Shown here piece after piece: positions 1-11,830 of a DNA stretch of 64,000 bases. The notes under the pieces are model-generated. The model saw only the letters and a list, made by a program, of their open reading frames with translations, did no database searches and was not told the DNA's origin. Positions within the stretch are counted from its first letter, which is position 1. Each line of letters starts with the position of its first letter. The DNA is from Charina bottae (Eukaryota; Chordata; Lepidosauria; Squamata; Charinaidae): assembly GCA_023362775.1 (NCBI GenBank), contig JALMGJ010000003.1, positions 47,385,916-47,449,915 on the forward strand, written 5' to 3'. A program made the position numbers and the translations under genes.

Positions 1-1259
<1,259 letters not shown>

Positions 1260-1559
1260 CTATATCCTAAAATAGCTCCTTGGACCTTCAGCCAAATGTG
1301 GTTTCTGTAACTGAAGAGCTTTTCTTGCACTTGCGCTGAAAGATCACTGTCAGAAAAAACACACACAATTTCACACAGAGATCCCTCAGGAAAACGGATG
1401 TTCTGGAAGACTTTGAAAGCCTTTTGTTTGCTGCGGTGACAGGATCCCGGGTCTCCTGTATCATCACAAACAGGATTTGACAGCGGTGAATTCTGCCTGG
1501 TATCCTTCTTTTTTAGCGGAGATGGGTATAGAACAGCCTTGGAGCTCTGCTCCTCAGTC

Positions 1560-1700
1560 AGAAGCACTGATGAACTGTCTCCAGCTGAGAAGTCGAAACT
1601 AAGCTAAAGCTAAATTATTTTAGCCAGGCAAGCAGGTTTATAAATGACTGGCTGGTTTCCAGTTGTGGCTCCACTTTTTAGCACAGTCCTCATCCAGACA
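1560..1700 (-). promoter_or_regulatory. Candidate muscle-type promoter of PGM1 exon 1B
   Basis: On the minus strand a TATA-like palindrome TTTATAAA lies at 1637-1644. An E-box (CAACTG) lies just upstream at 1660-1665 and a CAGCTG E-box downstream at 1582-1587. The AT-rich palindrome CTAAATTATTTTAG (1610-1623) only loosely resembles a MEF2 site. A start near 1605-1615 would give about 450 nt of leader before the exon 1B ATG. This is an inference from motif spacing, made plausible by the known muscle expression of exon 1B in mammals. Confidence 0.35.
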
Positions 1701-2369
1701 CGAATGCCATAAAGGTAAGTCTTGACAGAAGCGTGCCAGTCAAGTGCTAAAGTTAAGTGCTAGTAGTGGAGACTTTAAAGGTCACTCTTAAAATGGAAGT
1801 GAGGACTTCTCAGTTACTTAGTTTCTTTATCCTCTGTTATTTTAATAACCAGAAGGCTCTACAGGGCCAAAAGGCTATAATGTCAGCCATAATATTAATT
1901 AGATAATATGACAATCAAAAGAATTAGCTAGCAATGTCAACGTTTTTCTTAATTTTCAACCATTCTCACATATAAAGCACGGCTTGATATTCAGATTTCA
2001 AGCAGTTCGTTTTAAGTAAAAACACCTTTCATAGCATTTTAATATAATGAAATTTACATGTTTATAAAATATACTGTAATGCAGATTTCTCAACTCGAAC
2101 ACACACATTTCTTTTATTCTTTGGAAAGAGTTGAAAATGATCTGAGCATTTTTCGCAAGGAATTAAGACAAATCTATGTTCCTGCTATTCACTTTCCTAG
2201 ACAACTTGGGTCTCTCCAGAGATTCAAATCTAGCTCCGAAACCTGTTTTAAATAATGATGTTGAATTAAATCTTTTAATGTAACAGAAGAGGAAAATTAT
2301 TAAATACACAGGGTGTCATCATGATAAATATAACAACATTTAATTTTAGTTGATATAAATTGAATTATC
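1701..2369. other. PGM1 intron 1, no recognised feature
   Basis: AT-rich DNA upstream of exon 1B, up to hAT copy 1. Nothing supported. Confidence 0.5.
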
Positions 2370-2377
2370 ATCTACTG

Positions 2378-2940
2378 CAGAGCTTTCCAAACTTTTCATG
2401 TTGGTGACACACTTTTTAGACATGCATCATTTTGTGACACACTCTTACAGCAGGGCACAAGGCAGGCACTAGGACCTGGGCGGTATCACAGCAGGTTTGG
2501 AGGCAGCAGGGCACAAGGCAGGCACTAGGACCTGCGTGGAATCACAGCAGCAGAGCTTTACAAACTGTGTGTCGCGACACAAAAGTGTGTCGCCACACAG
2601 AGTCTGGTGTGTCGCCACACAACCCGGAAGCGCTGATCATCATCAGCGCTTCCGGGTTTTCCCGCGGCGACACACCAACTGCAGCGCGCAAAACCCGAAA
2701 GCAGCAGCAGCGCTTCCGGGTTTTTGCGCGCTGCTGCACTTCCGGGTTTTCCCGCGGTGACACACCAATGCCAGTTGGTGTGTCACCGCAGGAAAAACTT
2801 TGGAAAGCCCTGCACAGCAGGTTTGGAGGCAGCAGGGCACAAGGCAGGCACTAGGACCTGTGCGGAATCCTGGCAGGGCTCCGAGGCAGCAGCAGCCGGG
2901 ACACACTAACATGTCAAGACACACAGTTTGGAAGGCTCTG
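2378..2940. mobile_element. hAT-type non-autonomous element, family A copy 1
   Basis: Ends are CAGAGCTTTCCAAAC on the left and its inverted complement (one mismatch) on the right. They are flanked by 8-bp target duplications ATCTACTG (2370-2377) and ATCTACTA (2941-2948), 7 of 8 identical. Inside are about 50-bp direct repeats (GGGCACAAGGCAGGCACTAG core), a 17-bp-arm palindrome at 2621-2658 and repeats of GTGTGTCGCCACAC. No transposase is present; overlapping reading frames are composition artefacts. Confidence 0.88.
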
Positions 2941-3683
2941 ATCTACTAATTGGTATTTTTTGGAATATTTTCTCCCCTGGCCCATTCCCACTAAATGCTG
3001 ACTGCTGGCCTCAGTTTGGGAAAGGTTGCACACCCTGTCCTGTTCCAAATGTGATCATTTGCAAAACCTTTCATGAAGTTACTTCCTGCCATCATGGCTG
3101 TCCAAGCATGCAACTAGTATGTAACACACTGGATAGATAAAGTACAGATTTTTTTATCCTTTGCAGAGACAGAGATCAAACTGATAAATAGCCTCCTGTA
3201 TCCTTTCTGCTAGACCCAGATGAATGAAATACTACACTGCAAGATTATCTTCAGAATACATCCAAAGTAGATGCAAAGATGATGCAAAATAAACCCTGTC
3301 TTCTTTTGCTACTGGTGCAGGTTTGTACTTTTTAATATATGGATTATATCACCTTTCCTCTTTTTGGTACATACAATCAGATTACTAAGGGTATTCAAAG
3401 CACAATATTCTGAATACTATGCACTTTGTAAACCGCTCTCAGAAAAAAAAATGGCTGGTCTATACATAGTATGGAAAATGACTAATTGAGGGCACAAAGG
3501 AGAAACAATATTATTTTTTTAAAAAGTTGCCTTTATTGAAAATTCTAGGATACATATAGGTTAAATTCACAGGTAGAAGCTGCCCTCTTGTGGTACATGG
3601 TGCAACCACACAATTCAGAGAGTTTTGACCAGTAAGGACTGTAACCTGGTGAATAATTTACAGCAATTTAATTACTGAAAGTT

Positions 3684-3830
3684 AACTAATATTTATTTAT
3701 TTTATTTATATTTCGAATTTAGTCACCGCCCATCTCATTCAAAGAGCGACTCTGGGCGGTTTACAATAAAACTAGAATAAATAAAGATTAAAATACAATA
3801 AAAGCTTTGTAACAATCAATAGTAACTATT
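3684..3830 (-). repeat. L2-like LINE 3' end, minus orientation
   Basis: An ATTT-rich tail precedes CACCGCCCATCTC...GACTCTGGGCGGTTTACAA, the reverse complement of the conserved L2-type 3' end (CCCAGAGTC...GGCGG..ATAAAT). It recurs at 18318, 26733 and 51350 in the window. Confidence 0.65.
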
Positions 3831-3996
3831 AGTTTACATTACATTATCCAAACAGCAGACAGCATTGCAGACATCATTTAATTTAAGATCTCTGAGTGGG
3901 ATTTAAATTATATTTCTTCAACACAGTGTTAAAGAGTTTTTCCAGTGGCAATTTGAAGGCAACATGGGGCATTTGAGGTCTTGCATTCAAATTTTT

Positions 3997-4339
3997 TTAA
4001 GGGGGCGTGGTGGCTCAGCGGGTAAGACGCCAGGCTTGTTGATCGGAAGATCGCAAGTTCAGAGGTTCGAATCCCTAGCCCTGCGTGTGGAGTGAGCTCC
4101 CGCACTCGCCCCAGCTCTTGCCAACCTAGCAATTCGAAAGCATGCAAATGCAAGTAGATAAATAGGTACCACTTCGGTGGGTAGGTAACAGCGTTCCGCG
4201 TGTGTCATGCCGGCCACATGACCGTGGAAGCATCTTCGGACAACGCTGGCTCTTCGGCTAACAAACGGAGATGAGCACCGGCCCCTAGAGTCGGACACGA
4301 TTGCACAAATGTGCGGGGGGAACCTTTACCTTTACCTTT
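3997..4339 (+). mobile_element. tRNA-derived SINE, full length
   Basis: The tRNA head shows A box TGGCTCAGCGGGTAAGACG and B box GGTTCGAATCC, then a body (GGTACCACTTCGGTGGGTAG) and a CTTTACC-type tail. It is flanked by a perfect 12-bp duplication ATTCAAATTTTT (3985-3996 and 4340-4351). The same family occurs at 26371, 60620 and, truncated, 62401. Confidence 0.9.
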
Positions 4340-4692
4340 ATTCAAATTTTTATTTAGCTCTGTTACTCACTGCATGATCTTGGGAAAGCATATCCTTTTC
4401 CAATTTCACCAGGTTCTTGTGTAGTTTAAACAAAAGAAATGTGTATTTGCTATCTTGAGTTCCTCATAAGAACATGAGGAAAGAAACTTTTATTTTAAAA
4501 ATGACCTATATGAAATTGTGTGGGATACTAGAGAACAATCAAAAGACAGACGGTAAGTCCATTGGCAGCTTATCTCATTAATGGCAACTCAATCCAGTGG
4601 CAAGAAACCTGGGGAGAAGCACTTCAAATCATTGAGATTCCACCTTTAATAATTAACTATAAATGAGGGTTGGAAATTCTTCTTATGGTTTC

Positions 4693-5210
4693 ATAGATTC
4701 CATATTTATTTATTTATTATTATTATTTTTATTTTATCTTATTTATACCCCGCCTATCCCCTCCCTACTGGAGGGCTCTAGGCGGCTTACAACATCAGTA
4801 CATATCAATTATACATCATATATCATACAAATTTACCGCGCGATAGGGAGGAGGACAGGGAACCGGCTCTTCAGCTGCAGGCATCGGACTACATGCCCCA
4901 GCATGCCTCGCTTCCGCGCCGGCTGCTGACGTCCAGGAAGCTGTTCTTTTCCGGATCCGTCGTCCTCCGCCGTCATCAGGTTCTCCAGGTCTTCTTTGGA
5001 TCGAGGACGACCCTCCGCTGGACGCCGGCAAATTGACCCACGAAGTGGTACCCATTTATCTACTCGCATATGCTTCCGATCTGCTGGGTGGGCAGAAGCT
5101 GGAGCTAGTGGCGGGAGCTCACCCCGCCCCGCGGTTTCGAACTGCCAGCCTTGTGGCCGGCAGACTAACGGCTCAGCGGTTTAACCTGCTGAGCCACCAC
5201 GCTCTCTTTA
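4693..5210 (-). mobile_element. Long composite SINE, tRNA head and LINE-like tail
   Basis: Read on the minus strand: a tRNA-like head (GTGGTGGCTCAGCAGGTTAA, then a TTCGAAACC box), a GGGTACCACTTCGTGGGTCA motif shared with the other SINE family, a GC-rich body of about 250 bp, and a 3' end CCGCCTAGAGCCC..GGGCGGGGTATAAAT with an A/T tail, as in L2-like LINEs. A second copy lies at 34499-34986. Ends are approximate. Confidence 0.75.
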
Positions 5211-5230
5211 CCTTAAGATACCTTACCGTA

Positions 5231-5992
5231 TGATGGCTGAAAGTGAGGAGGAGTTGAGGAGCCTTATGACGAAGGTGAAAGAAGAAAGTGCAAAAGCTGG
5301 GTTGCAGTTAAACCTCAAAAAAACCAAGATTATGGCAAGCAGCTTGATTGATAACTGGCAAATAGAGGGAGAAAAAGTGGAGGCAGTGACAGACTTTGTA
5401 TTTCTAGGTGCAAAGATTACTGCAGATGCTGACTGCAGCCAGGAAATCAGAAGACGTCTACTTCTTGGGAGGAGAGCAATGGCAAATCTTGATAAAATAG
5501 TTAAGAGCAGAGACATCACACTGACAACAAAGGTCCGCATAGTTAAAGCAATGGTATTCCCTGTAGTAACCTATGGCTGTGAGAGCTGGACCATAAGGAA
5601 GGCTGAACGAAGGAAGATAGATGCTTTTGAACTGTGGTGTTGGAGGAAAATTCTGAGAGTGCCTTGGACTGCAAGAAGATCAAACCAGTCCATACTCCAG
5701 GAAATAAAGCCAGACTGCTCACTTGAGGGAATGATATTAAAGGCAAAACTGAAGTACTTTGGCCACATAATGAGAAGACAGGATACCCTGGAGAAGAAGC
5801 TAATGCTGGGGAAAGTGGAAGGCAAAAGGAAGAGGGGCCGACCAAGGGCAAGATGGATGGATGATATTCTGGAGGTGACGGACTCAACCGTGGGGGAGCT
5901 GGGGATGGTGACGGCCGACAGGAAGCTCTGGCGTGGGCTGGTCCATGAAGTCACAAAGAGTCGGAAGCGACTGAACGAATAAACAACAACAA
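5231..5992 (+). mobile_element. RTE/BovB LINE, 5'-truncated, open reading frame intact
   Basis: The C-terminal 250 codons of the BovB reverse transcriptase are uninterrupted to the stop at 5980-5982 ([62 protein letters not shown]). The 3' end is CGACTGAACGAATAAACAAC. A perfect 10-bp duplication CCTTACCGTA flanks it (5221-5230 and 5993-6002). It belongs to a lineage distinct from the copy at 40822. Confidence 0.93.
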
Positions 5993-6384
5993 CCTTACCG
6001 TAAGATACCTTATATTTACCTTAAGATACCTTACCATAAGATACTTTATATACATCTGTATTTACTATACTTCCTTGATCTTGTCCAACTAAATGAAGCT
6101 TGATAGCTTAATAAGTTGGATTTCCAAGGAACTGTGACATGTTTAAAATTCAGTAAGAAAAAAATATCAGAAGCAGAAACCACAGTTGGATCCTTGTTTG
6201 TTTTCACTAATTAAAATTAGGGTCCACTGAACCTAATAAGATTTACTCCTGTATAGTGATGCCTAGGATCACACATCCCTTCTATTTCAACTTGAAAAGA
6301 GCAGAATAGGATTGCTTCACTAACATCTTGTTTCCCGTACCTATTTTTTTAGGTTCTCCTAACAATATTTATTGATCTCATTTG

Positions 6385-6960
6385 TATATTGTACTAAACC
6401 ATGGTTTGAAACAAACTACAACTAGTAAGCTCACACCACACCAAATCATAAACACACCAAATCATAAACCATGGTTTACCAATCACAATGTCTCCACTTA
6501 CACTACACAATGCTCTGAACCAAAGTTATACTATATGAACCATAGTACAGAAATGAATTATTGGGCCTACATAGGAATTATATAATAGTTTCTTCAAATG
6601 CTTATTTACCAAGCATTTAGCCCACTACTGATCTGTGGTACTGCCATAAATAACAAATTTTGTTTAGCAAAACATTAATGAATCTCATGAGTAATCCTAT
6701 ACATTTGTACTAGTCCCACCCTAAGTAAAGAATATTTAAGTTTGCATCCTAAATTGTATGTGTTCAACAATAGTTTACAGTACTTCATATCGTAAACCAT
6801 CTATCACTGGTGGTAAGCCATTAGCTGTGTTCCTATATCACACGTAGTCATGATAGGATTTGTAACTAATTCAGTTTAGCAACTTATCTAGCCATTGTGG
6901 TTCGAAAACCATGGTTTATGGCTTAATATAATGTGTGATGACAGATAAATGGGACTTAAA
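6385..6960. repeat. Degraded repeat rich in AAACCATGGTTT palindromes
   Basis: Several copies of AACCATGGTTT in both orientations with TTCACACATCA/ATGTGTGA-like words. The same vocabulary recurs at 17330-17690, 53365-53500 and 59505-59960, so an old inverted-repeat family is likely. Boundaries are not defined. Confidence 0.5.
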
Positions 6961-7647
6961 TAAATCATGACTTAGCACAATGTGTAAAGTAACATGTGTT
7001 ATTAGAATGATCAAAATGGAAGTAATTGTTAATTACTAATTATTTTTAATTAGCTCACGTTGCATACAATATAATAGTTCCTGCAGTCAGAATACAAAGC
7101 AGCCCAATTCAGAGGTTAAAGGTACTCTCTACTCACAAATGATATCTTGCTCTAGCTTTTACACAGGCTATATGTTCTCCTGGAGGTCGTGCAAAGACCT
7201 CTCTTCCTATAGCTGGTTTTAATCGTTGAGCTCCAGCAATGGTATTATCAGTATTTAAAACATGAATTACGGGAATGTCTCAAAGAAAGAAGCTAAGCAA
7301 ATGTGAAGAACATTCTTGATGGATATTAAAGATCAAAGCAGCTAATGATAGGAGGAGGAATTTCCGGTGCTAGGCTTCAATAGGTCAAAATCTATGCTAA
7401 GAGGTAGTTGGAAGGTCCTGAAGTATTTACAAAAGCATTAGGGTCTGTGATCTCAGAGTCCCACTTCAATCCTAGCATGGTTAGGAGGTAATTAACTGGA
7501 TTTTACAGCTTCCCAGAGTTTAGAAATCCTGCTGATCTAGTTATTTAGCATGCAATCCCTCTTTTGCATCCAACATTCCTTATGAAAAACTAGGTGCCTA
7601 CTAGGACAGTGAAAAGCATTAAGAAGGAACAGTTTACAGTGTGCATG

Positions 7648-8040
7648 TAGCGGGAAGAGGAGATGGCCTTGAGGGACAGGAGGAAGAGCTGCTACCAGGA
7701 CAACAGTCAAATAAAAGAAACCTGAGTCCAGGACAGAACTGTACTTGAGAAAACATCTCAGACAAGATTTTGTTACTATATTTTTATAATAAAAGTAATA
7801 TTGGCCTGCGTGACTTTGGTTTCCTAGTCTGATCTACCTTGAAGGGCTGACATGAATCTTGCAAGGCTGAATGCGCTTCCCCCCTCCCTTTTATCTCGGT
7901 GAAAACTAGGGAGGATCTTGCCTGAGATGTTTTCTCAGGTTACGGTTCTGCCCTGGACTCAGGTTTCTTTTATCTGGCCGTTGTCTTGGTAGTGCCTCTT
8001 CTTGCTGTCTCTCAAAGCCATTCCCTCTTCCCACTACAAC
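7648..8040. mobile_element. Foldback-type element, copy 1
   Basis: Left arm 7648-7775 and right arm about 7910-8040 are inverted repeats over some 125 bp at roughly 85 percent (AAAAGAAACCTGAGTCCAGG shared exactly, and GAGAAAACATCTCAG). The spacer holds TTATAATAAAAGTAATA and GGGCTGACATGAATCTTGC. A related copy lies at 16495-16780. GGCTGACA resembles an LTR end, so LTR origin remains possible. Confidence 0.6.
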
Positions 8041-9674
8041 GCATCAACACAAGTAAAGCATCCCTCCTGAGACATAAAAAGCAGCCGCATCTTCTCTCTG
8101 TGGCTACTTAGCTTTGCGGGCACTCTCAGCAGAAGTGCTGCATATGCACACACATGCTTGTGGAGGCAGTGAAAGAAAGCCCTACATCACAATCTGAGCC
8201 CACTGAATCTGAAATTTCCCACTGAGTTCAGTGGAATTTATTCTCAGGCAGGGATGTGCAGATCAGAGTAAATCCAGACTGTTTTATTACCTAGTTGACA
8301 GGATGGATTTTTGTTCCAGAAAATTTCTCTGAATTTGTTGCTTATCTATTTAGGGTCTATTTGGTGTTATTTACTTTTACAAATACATGGTTGCTAAGAT
8401 TCTTGGCCTTTTCCCTTTTTTAACAGCAAAAATGCCACACACCCAGCAGTATGAAGCTCTTATGATAGTCAGTCCAGAAATGAAAAGCAATTTCTCAGAC
8501 AATCCCAGTGTGTTAGGATCTTGCAGCAGATTTTTGCTATGAAAAGGTAGAAGACGACAAGTTGATTTTTTTTCCTTATAGAAGGAACTGCACTATCCAG
8601 ACTTTATTGCTGCAAAAACATTCTGTCCATCCACTAGGGATAGAAAACCCAAATCTACTCTTGGCAGAATCAAGGCATTCTATGCCTCAATTCACTATTT
8701 TCAAGATTTCAATTAACAGTCATATACCTGGGCTTCATCTAGAGAACATGGAAGGCTGATCTGGTGAACCAATTATGCAGACAAAATTATGAGCAAATAA
8801 ACCTGCTATTTTTAGATGTGACAGAGAAATCTGATCTTAGTATGTGAAGCAGGTCTCTCTATACCATAAAAAAGAAATTTGGAATATATGAAAGAGGAAT
8901 CTGTTTTTTTTTCCTGTGGCATTTTCAGAAAAGTGCAGAAAATCCTACTTATAGATACTGAGGAGTCAGTCCTTCTATGTTCTTACCCTCCCCGCCCAAA
9001 AAAGCAGCAAAACAAAAGAGGAAGCAGCTGGGGACTTGAACATGGCCTAGTTTCGTATTCAATCATTCCTTCTTGGCAAGCAGAGTGGCTGCTACTCTTG
9101 GGCTGCTACTCAGTCTGCTGGAAATGTACCACCTTCCATTACGATCCTCTGAGTATGTTTCCAGACTCAGGACAATCCAGCCTTTCTATTTAGCTAATTG
9201 CAATGATTGCCCATTTGCATGCTCCTTGCAGGCAGGAGGGATCTATACAACTGCTTAGCTGTGGTCTGAAAACTAAGATAATACTGTACTATTCATCTCT
9301 TTTTCTAAAGGATGTCTCTTACTTTCAATGAAAGAGTCTTATTCAACAGCTCTTATTCTGGAAGGTCTCAGTTACAGGGGAAAAAACCCTACAGTTTACC
9401 ATAAAAGAAAGGGAACAATTTTCCTGTAACCTTGAAGAGATTAATTATAAAACAGTAGAGATGCATTTCATTTTTACACCGGCTTCTCAGTGAAATTGTA
9501 TCAGTTCAAAATGAACTTTCACTAGGCATCATGGGCGTCTGCAAGCTCTCCTGCTGCTTTTGTCAAAATGACTAAAGCAGCATCGTACTGTGCACTAACA
9601 CAATGTATGTATGAAAGGGGTACGGCTCAGGCTGGGAAGATGGGATCTTAGTTTCAGCAGAATGACCTGTTGGC
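8041..9674. other. PGM1 intron 1, mostly unassigned
   Basis: Unique-looking DNA. Short words near 8220-8270 (CCACTGAGTTCAGTGGAATT) resemble decayed dispersed repeats. No exon was found. Confidence 0.4.
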
Positions 9675-10375
9675 AGTCTGGAATGATTGGTTATCAAGGG
9701 TTGGGGGTTGGAGGCACTGTTCTGCAGTAGCTCTCCTCCTTCCTGAGTGGGTGGTTCCAATCTCTGTCAGTGTAAAAGAGAAGTTGAGTCCTTGGGTCAC
9801 CCAATGTGGGGTGCCCCAGGGCTTGGCCCTCCCCCCCCCCCCATATACATGATATCAATGGAGGAGTCACCCATCAGCTTGGGATTAGAGATCATCAATA
9901 TGCTGATGATATCCAACTTCACATTTCAAGCCAAGCAGGAAGTGCATGGGGCTGGGTTATTTGAGGGACCACCTCTTCCCGATTACTTCCGCCCATCCCA
10001 TCAGGTCTGCCAGAAGAGGCATGCTCTGGGTCCCATCTGCTAAGGAACTATGTTTGGTGGGACCCAGGGGACGGGCCTTTTCTGCTGCGGCGCCCGCCCT
10101 AAGGTGAGACTGGCCCGCTCTTTGATGTCCTTCCGGAAGTCCCTTAAAATGTAGTTATGCCAACAGGCTTGGGGATCTCACAGAAATGGGGATTTAATGA
10201 GCTGGCTACATTGTGTGCAACACCTATGCTCTCCCCACCCTTTTTAGGTTTTTTTATAATATTTTTGTTTTCATTCTAGAGTATTTTTGTAATTGTTGTT
10301 TTTTATGGTTTTATTGTAGGCCACCCAGAGTCACATTTCTGTGACATGGGCAGCACATAAAGAAATAAATAAATC
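9675..10375 (+). mobile_element. L2-like LINE remnant with RT motif and 3' end
   Basis: Translation fragments show the reverse-transcriptase motifs GVPQGL and YADDIQLH around 9810-9925. C-terminal fragments follow, then the 3' end CACCCAGAGTCAC...GGGCAG with an ATAAATAAAT tail. It is internally deleted, with a C run at 9830-9842. Not functional. Confidence 0.7.
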
Positions 10376-10489
10376 CTTATTTATCACAGCTTGGAGGCTG
10401 TGATGGGCTGAATGGGTGAGATGGTCCCAGTAAGACAGAGCTAAATTTTACAAAACAATAGAACCATTGTTACAGAACCCCATCCGTTG

Positions 10490-11830
10490 CTCTAGATAGG
10501 AATGCACTTACCTTGAAAGACCTGGTATCTGGGGGTTCTCCTGGACTCATGACTCCTGCTAGAACAGAAGATGTAAGTATAGCCAGGAGAGCCTTTGGCC
10601 AGTTTTGGCAGGTTGGCCATTGCATCCCTTCCTGGAACATGAATCGGTGAAGACAGTGACTCATCACCTTGACATTTCTCAGACAGACTACTGTAGTTTC
10701 CTTTATGTGGGCCTGCCTTCGAATAAAATTCAAAAGCTGCAGCTCACGCAGAATGTGGCTACCTGGCTGCCTACTTGCTGAATGGTGCCAGTTGGTTCAG
10801 TAGAGTAACATAAATTTTGCAGGGGTTGCATTGGTTGCCAGTCGGCTTCCAGGCCCAATTCAAGGTGCTGGTGATTATCTATGGCAGAGCTTTCCAAACT
10901 TTACATGTTGGTGACACACTTTTTAGATATGCATCAGTTCACGACACACTCTTACAGCAGGGCATCATTTCACAACACACTCTTACAGCAGGGCACAAGG
11001 CAGGCAAAAAGACCTGCGTGGAATCACAGCAGATTTGGAGGCAGGCAGGCAGGCACAAGGACCTGTGTGGAATCCTGGCAGGGCAAGTTGGGAGGCAGCA
11101 AGGCACAAGGCAGGCACTAGGACCTGCGTGGAATCACAGCAGGTTTGGAGGCAGCAAGGCACAAGGCAGGCACTAGGACCTGCGCGGAATCCTGGCAGGG
11201 CAGGTTTGGAGGCAGCAAGGCACAAGGCAGGCACTAGGACCTGCGTGGAATCCTGGCAGGGCTTGGAGGCAGCAGCAGTCGCGACACACCCAGACACTGC
11301 AGCCGACACACTAACGTGTCCTGACACAGAGTTTGGAAAGCTCTGATATATGGCTTGGGCTCTTCTTACACTCTACCTTATTCATGTAGAATCCGCTCAC
11401 CCTACCTACCCTAGCAGGGATAGCATACTCCATGAGCTCACCCCAGAAGAGACTGGGCAATTGGGACCCAGAGAATGACATCCTGAGTGGCAGCAATCTC
11501 ACTCGGGAATAGTATGCTCCCCGAGGCCAGGCTGCCCTCCACCCTTCTGTCCTTCAGGAAACTGGTGAAGACAATCCTCTTCCCTAGGACGTTTCACAGG
11601 AAGATTTTAGTTGGGAAAGCAACTGATTTTCTTTTGATGTTGCATTGTTTTATGGATCTTTTTAGTTCTGTGTATTGTAAGGAAATTCTGCTAATGAATA
11701 ATACAAAATCAACTACTGGTAATGTCAAACTGCTCAGTGGTTTTTCCAGAAAGCATCAGTGTCCAAGGCCAAGAAGGCATTTCTCATCTGTAAGGTCCCA
11801 CAGTCACTCTGTCCAGGCCTAGCTAGAGAC
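10490..11830 (+). mobile_element. L2-like LINE C-terminal fragment split by a hAT insertion
   Basis: The left part (to 10884) reads like the L2 C-terminal region (CAGCTCACGCAGAATGTGGC, TGGTTGCCAGTCGGCTTCCA). The right part resumes at 11346 with ATATGGCTTGGGCTC. Removing 10885-11345 and one duplication restores the continuous context. Frames are broken; the ends are approximate. Confidence 0.65.
10885..11345. mobile_element. hAT-type non-autonomous element, family A copy 2
   Basis: Perfect 15-bp terminal inverted repeats CAGAGCTTTCCAAAC/GTTTGGAAAGCTCTG with an 8-bp duplication ATCTATGG (10877-10884) and ATATATGG (11346-11353). The interior is about five imperfect units of a 50-60 bp tandem repeat (GGGCACAAGGCAGGCACTAG..GGAATC). 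No coding capacity. Confidence 0.9.

Noticed and set aside
2497..2924. Several overlapping 60-95 codon frames on both strands
   Set aside because: They lie inside hAT copy 1 and follow its GC-rich palindromes and tandem repeats.
4021..4080. A true tRNA gene in the SINE heads (also at 26640, 34940 and 60920)
   Set aside because: A and B boxes are present, but the sequence continues into SINE bodies with target duplications and does not fold as an intact tRNA.
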